A stretch of DNA of 64,000 nucleotides from Streptomyces seoulensis. Lineage in GTDB: Bacteria; Actinomycetota; Actinomycetes; Streptomycetales; Streptomycetaceae. Shown one piece after another: positions 51,767 through 58,336 of this stretch. The notes under the pieces are model-generated. The model saw nothing but the letters and a program-made list of their open reading frames with translations. It ran no database searches and had not been told where the DNA came from. Every line of letters begins with the position of its first letter. Positions within the stretch are counted from its first letter, which is position 1. Location: the NCBI GenBank assembly GCA_013364255.1, contig CP054936.1, positions 4,432,853 through 4,496,852 on the forward strand, given 5' to 3'. Made by a program: the position numbers and the translations under genes.

Positions 51767-53074
51767 CTACTCGTTGGCCGCGCGCGGCCGGTCGCCGTCC
51801 TCGTACTGGTCGAAGAGCGGGGTGCGGCCGCGCTCGCGGGAGCGGCGGGCCGAGGCGGCCCGGCGGGCGTCGGTGCGGCCGTCGTCGTCGGCGGACCGGT
51901 CCTCGGCCGGCGGCTCCGCCGCCTCGGCGGCGGCCGGCTCCTGCTCGGGCACGGCGGCGGACGAGCGCGCCGAACTCCAGGTGTCCGGCGCGCCGAGGTC
52001 GACGTCGGAGGTGGCCCGCGGGGCGACCGGCGCGGTGACGTACGTCGGCAGCGGCACCGGCACCGGGTCCCAGCTGTCGCCGTGTCCGGTCCGCGGCCGG
52101 CGCTCGCGCTGCTGGTCCTCCAGCCACTCCGCGTGGTCGGTCTGCTCGACCAGGGCCCGCCGGTCGGCGGCGAGGGCGGACAGTCCCGGGTCCGACTCGG
52201 GTTCCGGGCCCGCGTCCGGCGCGTCCGCGTCCTCCTCGGCGACGGCGGCGGCGCGCCGGCGCGGCTGGCGCCGGCTCTCCCGCAGCCGCTGCGCGGCGGC
52301 CTCGGCGTGGCGGAGGTCCATCTGGTAGGCGAACCGGCGGCGCTCCTGGACGCGCAGATACGCGATGTACGCGCTGAGCAGCACGGCGGGAACGGCGGGC
52401 ACCCACAGGAAGGCGAGTCCGCCGACGGCGGCGACGACCGCGCCCAGGGTGAAGGCGAGGAAGAGGAGGACGGTGGTGCGCCGGCGGCGGGCGAGGACGC
52501 GGGTGCGCCGGGCGCGTGCGGCCGCGGCCTCCGCGCCGGGCGCGCGCCGGGGCGCCGGAACGCGTCTGCGCGCGGGCGCGTCGGCGGACTCGTCCGCCGG
52601 CGCCGCGCCTCGGTCCGCCTGCCCGGCGTCGGGCCCCGCGACCTGCTCGGCGGCCGACTCCACGGCGGCCCCGACCGTTCGGCCGGGTGCGGGAACGCGG
52701 TCGGGTGCGGGAACGCGGTCGGGTGCCGGCGAACGCTCCGGCGCCGCCATCCGCTCCGGGCGGTCCTGCGCGAGGGGCCGTTCCGGTTCCTGGGTCCGGG
52801 TCGGGGGTACGGCGAAGGCCCGGACGTCCACCGAGTCGGTGACGGCGTCCGGCGACACGGCGCTGGGCTCCCCCTCCTCGGTGGAGCGCGCCCTGAGGTC
52901 CTTGGCGTACCGGCGCTCCATGCCCGCCCGTCCGGACAGCAGCCGGATGGCGGTGCTGAAGCGTTCCGTCGGACGGGCCTCGTTCAGCTCGTCCTGCCTA
53001 CGGAGCCACATGGGCACCAAGTAGGCGGCCCAGGCCCCGACAATGACTGCGTAGATGAGGCCGCTGCTGCTCAC
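51767..53074 (-). CDS. sepX: Divisome membrane protein SepX/GlpR
   Basis: A 435-residue membrane protein of the actinobacterial SepX/GlpR family; SepX was described in Streptomyces as a divisome component needed for hyphal compartmentalisation and sporulation. The conserved N-terminus SSSGLIYAVIVGAWAAYLVP (a first membrane helix) is followed by MWLRRQDELNE. A disordered Pro/Arg/Glu region with a small PAPDRV repeat occupies about 80-195. Two further helices lie near 210-255, and the tail is long and charged. Start at 53074 beneath an AT-rich upstream region. It closes the galU-moeA-moaC-mog series on the same strand, though with its own promoter region. Confidence 0.9.
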   Translation of the reverse strand: MSSSGLIYAVIVGAWAAYLVPMWLRRQDELNEARPTERFSTAIRLLSGRAGMERRYAKDLRARSTEEGEPSAVSPDAVTDSVDVRAFAVPPTRTQEPERPLAQDRPERMAAPERSPAPDRVPAPDRVPAPGRTVGAAVESAAEQVAGPDAGQADRGAAPADESADAPARRRVPAPRRAPGAEAAAARARRTRVLARRRRTTVLLFLAFTLGAVVAAVGGLAFLWVPAVPAVLLSAYIAYLRVQERRRFAYQMDLRHAEAAAQRLRESRRQPRRRAAAVAEEDADAPDAGPEPESDPGLSALAADRRALVEQTDHAEWLEDQQRERRPRTGHGDSWDPVPVPLPTYVTAPVAPRATSDVDLGAPDTWSSARSSAAVPEQEPAAAEAAEPPAEDRSADDDGRTDARRAASARRSRERGRTPLFDQYEDGDRPRAANE

Positions 53075-53079
53075 GCCTC

Positions 53080-53260
53080 ACACGGTAGAGGGGTTTACGC
53101 AAGGCCATCGGCCAATTGGGCCGGTGTGTCGCACGATCTGGCTGATATTTCGAACTTTTTTTGCGATCGATGCGATGAGCGGACCATCGGGAGAGCGAAT
53201 TCCTTGCCCCCTGGCTTTAATTCGAACACTTATCCAATTTCCCGAGTACGCCGTACTCCA
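53080..53260. promoter_or_regulatory. AT-rich sepX upstream region with a GAGTAC dyad
   Basis: This 288-bp gap holds no gene that I can support. It has T-runs (TTTTTTT near 53157), two TTCGAAC sequences (53152 and 53221) and a perfect 6-3-6 palindrome, GAGTAC-GCC-GTACTC (53244-53258). GC content falls well below the surroundings. It should contain the sepX promoter or promoters. Confidence 0.4.
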
Positions 53261-53362
53261 GTACGCCACCGGGTCCGTCGCCGCCGCGTCCGTCGCACCC
53301 CGCGTACGGGACGGGCGAGTGGGGCGAGGGCGGCGGACCGGCACGTCGGACGGGACGGCCGT

Positions 53363-53989
53363 TCAGGCCGGATTGCTCTTCGGCGACCGCTGCGCGCGCA
53401 TCCGGCGCCAGCGGTTCAGCAGCCCGTCCGGCACCTCCTCCGCGGTGAGCGCGAAGACCAGATGGTCGCGCCAGGCCCCGTCGATGTGGAGATAACGGGG
53501 CCGCAGCCCCTCCTCGCGGAATCCGAGTTTCTCCGCCACCCGGCGGCTCGGCCCGTTCTCCGGGCGAATGCAGACCTCGATGCGGTGCAGCCCCACGGTG
53601 CGGAAACAGTGGTCCACGACCAGCGCGACCGCGGTCGGCATCACCCCGCGCCCGGCCACCGACTCGTCCACCCAGTAGCCGACGTGGCCCGAGCACATCG
53701 AGCCCCAGGTGATCCCGGCGACCGTCAACTGCCCGACCAGCCGCCCCTGGTACTCCACGACGAACGGCAGCATCCGGCCGGCCCGCGCCTCGGCCCGCAG
53801 GTGCCGCACCATCTGCCGGTAGGTCGGCCGGTGCGTGAGCGGACCGCCGGGCGAGGGCGGCGGGATGGTCGCCTCCCAGGGCCTGAGCCAGCCCCGGTTG
53901 CGCTGGTTCACCTCGCGCCAGGGCCGCTGGTCGCGCAGCTTTATCGGGCGCAGGACGACATCGCCCTCCGCGAGCACGACGGGCCACAC
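53363..53989 (-). CDS. GNAT acetyltransferase, RimJ/RimL-like
   Basis: A 208-residue acetyltransferase of the ribosomal-protein N-terminal type. Motifs: VLRPIKLRDQRPW at the start, VGYWVDESVAGRGVMPTAVA with the CoA loop (about 104-123), LHRIEVCIRPENGPSRRVAEKLGF-type C-terminal region (split here: LHRIEVCIRPENG and SRRVAEKLGF) and LRPRYLHIDGAWRDH. The RimJ family acetylates protein N-termini, but individual targets vary. GTG 53989 is the best ordinary start, eight bases beyond the mog stop. A CTG just upstream could add four residues. Confidence 0.92.
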   Translation of the reverse strand: MWPVVLAEGDVVLRPIKLRDQRPWREVNQRNRGWLRPWEATIPPPSPGGPLTHRPTYRQMVRHLRAEARAGRMLPFVVEYQGRLVGQLTVAGITWGSMCSGHVGYWVDESVAGRGVMPTAVALVVDHCFRTVGLHRIEVCIRPENGPSRRVAEKLGFREEGLRPRYLHIDGAWRDHLVFALTAEEVPDGLLNRWRRMRAQRSPKSNPA

Positions 53990-53997
53990 CGGGCTGT

Positions 53998-54528
53998 TCA
54001 GCTCGCACCCCCAGGATCGGCGCCGGGTCTGGGATGGTCGCCGCCGCGCACCTGGTCGACGGCGTGCGTCAACAGCGGCTCCAGTACGGCCAGTCCATCC
54101 TTCACCCCGCCCGTGGAACCCGGCAGGTTGACGATCAGCGTCCGCCCGGCCACCCCGGCGAGGCCGCGCGAGAGCGCCGCGGTCGGCACCTTCTCGCGGC
54201 CGAAGGCCCGGATCGCCTCCGCGATGCCCGGCACCTCGCGCTCGATCACCCGGCGGGTCGCCTCGGGGGTGCGGTCGGTGGGCGAGATGCCGGTGCCGCC
54301 GGTGGTGACCACGACGTCGTACCCGGCCGCCACGGCGTCGCGCAGGGCGGCCTCCACCGGGTCGCCGTCCGGGACGACCCGCGGGCCGTCGACGGCGAAC
54401 CCGAAGCGGGCGAGGCCGTCCGCGATCAACGGGCCGCCCTTGTCCTCGTAGACCCCGGCGGCCGCCCGGTTGGAGGCCGTGACCACCAGCGCCCGGTAGC
54501 TCCCGCCGGCCGATGCCTCGTGTGTCAT
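53998..54528 (-). CDS. mog: Molybdopterin adenylyltransferase (MogA/MoaB family)
   Basis: A 176-residue MoCF_biosynth-domain protein that adenylates molybdopterin before metal insertion. Conserved: ALVVTASNRAA, VVTTGGTGISPTDRTPEAT (about 90-108) with the catalytic Asp, and LIVNLPGSTGGVKDGL. It overlaps moaC by four bases (ATGA) and precedes an acetyltransferase by eight. MoaC, Mog and MoeA are all in this operon; moaA, moaD and moaE must be elsewhere. Confidence 0.93.
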   Translation of the reverse strand: MTHEASAGGSYRALVVTASNRAAAGVYEDKGGPLIADGLARFGFAVDGPRVVPDGDPVEAALRDAVAAGYDVVVTTGGTGISPTDRTPEATRRVIEREVPGIAEAIRAFGREKVPTAALSRGLAGVAGRTLIVNLPGSTGGVKDGLAVLEPLLTHAVDQVRGGDHPRPGADPGGAS

Positions 54529-55058
54529 GCCCGGCTCCAGTCGCCCGACTTGCCGCCCGTCTTCTCCTCGACCCTGACGTCCGTGATGACCGCTCCCTTG
54601 TCGACCGCCTTCACCATGTCGATCACGGTGAGCGCGGCGACGGTGACCGCGGTGAGCGCCTCCATCTCGACGCCCGTGCGGTCCGTCGTCCTCACGGTGG
54701 CCGTGATCTCCACGGCGTCGTCCGCGACCGACAGGTCCAGTCTCACACCCGACACCGACAACGGGTGGCACAGCGGGATGAGGTCCGGGGTGCGCTTGGC
54801 GCCCATGATCCCGGCGATCCGCGCGGTGGCGAGGGCGTCGCCCTTGGGCACCCCCTCCCCGCGCAGCAGCTCGACGACGCGGGGCGCGACGAGGACCCGG
54901 CCGCTCGCGCGGGCGGTGCGCGCGGTCACGTCCTTCTCGGACACGTCGACCATCCGGGCGGCGCCCGCGTCGTCGATGTGGGTCAGCCGGTCCTGTCCGG
55001 CCTCTGGCACTCGGTACTGCACGGGTCCTGGGGTCTCCCCCCGGGAAGGTGTGGTCAT
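54525..55058 (-). CDS. moaC: Cyclic pyranopterin monophosphate synthase accessory protein MoaC
   Basis: A 177-residue MoaC, which converts 3',8-cyclo-dihydro-GTP to cyclic pyranopterin monophosphate, the first stable molybdenum-cofactor precursor. Signature residues are present: AGIMGAKRTPDLIPLCHPL (Lys and His of the active site), GVEMEALTAV and TVIDMVKAVDKG. The first 20 residues (MTTPSRGETPGPVQYRVPEA) are not conserved. The ATG at 55058 has GGGAG at about 11 bases; a start nearer QDRLTHIDD has no good codon. Confidence 0.95.
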   Translation of the reverse strand: MTTPSRGETPGPVQYRVPEAGQDRLTHIDDAGAARMVDVSEKDVTARTARASGRVLVAPRVVELLRGEGVPKGDALATARIAGIMGAKRTPDLIPLCHPLSVSGVRLDLSVADDAVEITATVRTTDRTGVEMEALTAVTVAALTVIDMVKAVDKGAVITDVRVEEKTGGKSGDWSRA

Positions 55059-55143
55059 GCTCTGCGGCGCTCCCGGTCCGGGCCCGGCGCGGTGCGGTGC
55101 GCGGGCCTGCTGTGCGCGACACGGTACCGCCAACCGGCGCCCG

Positions 55144-56472
55144 TCAGCCGAGCAGGACCACCTCGACCTCGGCGCCGGGCTCGACGGACTCGGTGTCCTC
55201 GGGGATCACGATGAGGGCGTCGGCCTGGGCGAGGGCCGCGATCAGATGGGAGCCGGCGCCGCCCACGGGGGTCACCTCGCCGTCGAGGTACCGCCCGCGC
55301 AGGAACTGCCTGCGGCCCTTGGGCGAGCCGAGCGGCTCGTCCGCGGCGAGGGCGGCCCGCGCGGTGGGCCGGCGCACGTCGTCGAGGCCCATCAGGGCGC
55401 GGATGACCGGGCGGACGAACAGCTCGAAGGACACGTACGACGACACCGGGTTGCCGGGCAGCGCCAGCAGCGGGATGTGGTCGGGGCCGACGGTGCCGAA
55501 GCCCTGGGGCTTGCCGGGCTGCATGGCGAGCTTGCGGAACTCCACGCCGCCCCCCGCCTCGTCCTCGTCGCCGACGTGCGACAGCGCCTCCTTGACGACG
55601 TCGTACGCGCCCACGCTCACGCCGCCCGTGGTGACCATCAGGTCGGCGCGCACCAACTGGTCCTCGATGGTGGTGCGCAGGGTGTCGGCGTCGTCGGCGA
55701 CGGCGCCCACCCGGTAGGCGATGGCGCCGGCGTCGCGGGCGGCCGCGGTCAGGGCGAAGCTGTTGGAGTCGTAGATCTGCCCGTGGGACAGCTGCTCGTC
55801 GGGCTGGACGAGTTCGCTGCCGGTGGACATCACCACGACGCGCGGGCGCGGACGCACCCGCACCGTGCCGCGGCCGATGGCGGCGAGCAGGGCGATCTGC
55901 GGCGGTCCGAGGACCGTGCCGGCGCTCAGCGCGCGGTCGCCCGCCTTGACGTCGCTGCCGGTGGCGCGCACGTGCGCGCGCGCCTTCGCGGGGCGGTGGA
56001 CGCGCACCTGTCCGGTGGCGCCCTCCGGGGACAGGCTGCGCGCGCGCATTCCGCTGACCGGGCCCTCGCCGAGGCCGCCGTCGGTCCACTCCACGGGGAC
56101 GACCGTCTCGGCGCCGGGCGGCAGCGGGGCGCCGGTCATGATCCGGGCGGCCTGGCCCGGACCCACGTGCGGCGGCTCGGCGGCGCCCGCGGCGACGTCC
56201 CCGACGACCTCCAGGACGGCCGGGAACTCCTCGCTCGCGCCGGAGACGTCCGCGACCCGCACCGCGTAGCCGTCCATGGAGCTGTTGTCGAACGGAGGCA
56301 GGGACAGGGGCACCGTGATGTCCTCGACCAGGACGCAGCCCTGGGCGTCGAGCAGTTGCAGCTCGATGGGCTCCAGGGGGCGGACGGTGGTGAGGACGTC
56401 ATCGAGGTGCTCGTCCACCGACCACAGGCGGTCGGGTCCGGCGGTGTCCTGTCCGGCGCTGCTCAACGTCAC
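55144..56472 (-). CDS. moeA: Molybdopterin molybdenumtransferase MoeA
   Basis: A 442-residue MoeA, which inserts molybdate into adenylated molybdopterin. Order of domains: N-terminal SVDEHLDDVL, the FDNSSMDGYAVRVADV segment (about 60-75), the MoCF-like domain with VTTGGVSVGAYDVVKEAL (about 275-292), GKPQGFGTV and LPGNPVSSYVSFELFVRP. The GTG start overlaps the galU stop (GTGA) with a Shine-Dalgarno only two to three bases away, so translation may depend on coupling. galU-moeA-moaC-mog is the likely transcript. Confidence 0.95.
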   Translation of the reverse strand: MTLSSAGQDTAGPDRLWSVDEHLDDVLTTVRPLEPIELQLLDAQGCVLVEDITVPLSLPPFDNSSMDGYAVRVADVSGASEEFPAVLEVVGDVAAGAAEPPHVGPGQAARIMTGAPLPPGAETVVPVEWTDGGLGEGPVSGMRARSLSPEGATGQVRVHRPAKARAHVRATGSDVKAGDRALSAGTVLGPPQIALLAAIGRGTVRVRPRPRVVVMSTGSELVQPDEQLSHGQIYDSNSFALTAAARDAGAIAYRVGAVADDADTLRTTIEDQLVRADLMVTTGGVSVGAYDVVKEALSHVGDEDEAGGGVEFRKLAMQPGKPQGFGTVGPDHIPLLALPGNPVSSYVSFELFVRPVIRALMGLDDVRRPTARAALAADEPLGSPKGRRQFLRGRYLDGEVTPVGGAGSHLIAALAQADALIVIPEDTESVEPGAEVEVVLLG

Positions 56473-57386
56473 ATCTCCTCGGCTACGTACCGCTTGAGCC
56501 AGTTCCTGAAGTCCGGGCCCAGGTCCTCACGTTCGCACGCGAGCCGGACGATGGCGCGCAGGTAGTCGCCGCGGTCGCCGGTGTCGTAGCGGCGGCCCTT
56601 GAAGACGACGCCGTGCACCGGGCCGCCGGGGGCGCCGGCCGCCGAGGCGTGGCTCTGGGCGAGCTGCTGGAGGGCGTCGGTGAGCTGGATCTCGTTGCCG
56701 CGGCCGGGCCGGGTCTCGCGCAGTATGGCGAAGATGTGCGGGTCGAGGACGTAGCGGCCGATGATCGCGTAGTTCGAGGGGGCCTCCGCCGGCTCCGGCT
56801 TCTCGACCAGGCCGGTCACCTGGACGACGTCGCTGTCCCCGGTGGCCTCCACGGCGGCGCAGCCGTAGAGGTGGATCTGCTCGGGCGCGACCTCCATGAG
56901 GGCGACGACGCTGCCGCCGTAGATCTCCTGGACCTCGATCATCCGCTGGAGCAGCGGGTCGCGCGGGTCGATCAGGTCGTCGCCGAGCAGCACGGCGAAC
57001 GGCTCGTCGCCCACGTGCGGGGCGGCGCACAGCACGGCGTGCCCGAGGCCCTTGGGGTCGCCCTGGCGGACGTAGTGCATCGTCGCGAGGTCGCTGGACT
57101 CCTGCACCTTGGCGAGCCGTTCGGCGTCGCCCTTGTTGGCGAGGGCCGACTCCAGCTCGTAGTTGCGGTCGAAGTGGTCCTCCAGGGGGCGCTTGTTGCG
57201 GCCCGTCACCATGAGGACGTCGTCGAGGCCCGCGGAGACGGCCTCCTCGACCACGTACTGGATCGCCGGCTTGTCCACGACCGGCAGCATCTCCTTGGGA
57301 GTGGCCTTGGTCGCCGGCAGGAACCGGGTGCCGAGGCCGGCTGCGGGAATGACAGCCTTGCTGATCCTGGGGTGCGACTGACTCAT
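56469..57386 (-). CDS. galU: UTP--glucose-1-phosphate uridylyltransferase
   Basis: A 305-residue nucleotidyltransferase that makes UDP-glucose from UTP and glucose 1-phosphate for cell-wall sugars, trehalose and the Leloir pathway. The signature is AVIPAAGLGTRFLPATKATP (about 11-30), followed by MLPVVDKPAIQYVVEEAV, LGDDLID and LVEKPEP. The ATG at 57386 is used; an in-frame ATG at 57398 with AGGGG eight bases upstream would add four residues and may be the true start. It is divergent from the cyclo-ligase gene. Confidence 0.95.
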   Translation of the reverse strand: MSQSHPRISKAVIPAAGLGTRFLPATKATPKEMLPVVDKPAIQYVVEEAVSAGLDDVLMVTGRNKRPLEDHFDRNYELESALANKGDAERLAKVQESSDLATMHYVRQGDPKGLGHAVLCAAPHVGDEPFAVLLGDDLIDPRDPLLQRMIEVQEIYGGSVVALMEVAPEQIHLYGCAAVEATGDSDVVQVTGLVEKPEPAEAPSNYAIIGRYVLDPHIFAILRETRPGRGNEIQLTDALQQLAQSHASAAGAPGGPVHGVVFKGRRYDTGDRGDYLRAIVRLACEREDLGPDFRNWLKRYVAEEM

Positions 57387-57470
57387 GGCGGCAACCATAT
57401 CCGCTGCCCCTGGGCGGGCCGGTGTCGCCGGTTCGACGGCGCACGCACCACATCCGAGGAGGACACGGGA

Positions 57471-58094
57471 GTGGCCTTGCACGACATCGAAGGCACGACG
57501 GGACCCGACAAGCGGGCGTTGCGGCGCGGGCTGCTGGCGGCGCGCGCCCGGCTGACCGCGGCCGAGGTGGGGGAGGCGGGGCGGGCGCTGGCCCGGCACG
57601 CGCTGGAGCTGCCCGAGCTGGCCGGGGCGGGCACGGTGGCCGCGTACGTCTCCGTCGGCGCCGAGCCCGGCACCCACGCCCTGCTGGACGCGCTGCACGC
57701 GCGCGGGGTGCGCGTCCTGCTGCCGGCCCTGCTGCCCGACAACGACCTGGACTGGGGCGCCTACGGCGGCGAGGGCACGCTCACGCGGGTGCGGCACGGC
57801 GGCCGGATGGAGCTGTTCGAGCCGTCCGAGCCGCTGCTCGGCCCGGACGCCGTGACGGCCGCCGACGCCGTCCTGCTGCCCGGGCTCGCCGTCGACGGCG
57901 CCGGCCTGCGGCTGGGGCGCGGCGGCGGCTCCTACGACCGCGTCCTGGCCCGTCTGGAGCGGGCGGAGGCGCGTCCCGCGCTGGTGGTCCTGCTGTACGA
58001 CGCGGAGGTCGTCGAACGCCTCCCGGCCGAGCCGCACGACCGGCCGGTGCGGGCGGTGGTGACGCCGTCGGGCGTGCGCCGCTTCGCCCCCTGA
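57471..58094 (+). CDS. 5-formyltetrahydrofolate cyclo-ligase
   Basis: A 207-residue MTHFS enzyme that uses ATP to turn 5-formyl-THF into 5,10-methenyl-THF, returning the storage folate to use. Family motifs: KRALRRGLLAARARL at the start (ATP-binding Lys/Arg), VAAYVSVGAEPGT, and the substrate/ATP loop LGRGGGSYDRVL (about 145-156). The C-terminal VRAVVTPSGVRRF is typical. The GTG at 57471 has GAGGAGGAC upstream; the long upstream open frame is a shadow of galU. A strong terminator follows. Confidence 0.93.
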   Translation: MALHDIEGTTGPDKRALRRGLLAARARLTAAEVGEAGRALARHALELPELAGAGTVAAYVSVGAEPGTHALLDALHARGVRVLLPALLPDNDLDWGAYGGEGTLTRVRHGGRMELFEPSEPLLGPDAVTAADAVLLPGLAVDGAGLRLGRGGGSYDRVLARLERAEARPALVVLLYDAEVVERLPAEPHDRPVRAVVTPSGVRRFAP

Positions 58095-58121
58095 CGCACG
58101 GCGCCCTCCGCCGGGGACGGC

Positions 58122-58153
58122 GACGGCCCTCCACGCGCGCGTGGAGGGCCGTC
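58122..58153 (+). terminator. Perfect 32-base palindromic terminator
   Basis: GACGGCCCTCCACGCG (58122-58137) is followed directly by its reverse complement (58138-58153). It lies 28 bp after the cyclo-ligase stop. Confidence 0.8.
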
Positions 58154-58158
58154 GGCCC

Positions 58159-58320
58159 AGGGTCTTTCGTTTGGATCGGGCCGGATCAGGGAGCGGGGTC
58201 TGGTGCCGTGCATCGCAAGGCGGAGGAGGGCGTCATGGCGGAGCCATGGCAACCGACGACAACGCGGCGAGGCGCGGTGCCAGACCCCGCGAGCCCGGCC
58301 TGATCCAAACGAGAGGCCCT
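58159..58320. mobile_element. MITE-like element with about 50-bp imperfect terminal inverted repeats
   Basis: The left end (58159-58209) and the reverse complement of the right end (58274-58320) share AGGG, TCGTTTGGATC, GGCCGG, GCGGGGTCTGG and CCG in order, with small gaps. The middle has a further hairpin, CATGGC-GGA-GCCATG. Total length is about 162 bp, non-coding. It resembles a family of intergenic palindromic repeats that I recall in other Streptomyces genomes. No transposase and no clear target duplication are visible. Confidence 0.6.
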
Positions 58321-58336
58321 AGGTGCGGTCAGCCGC

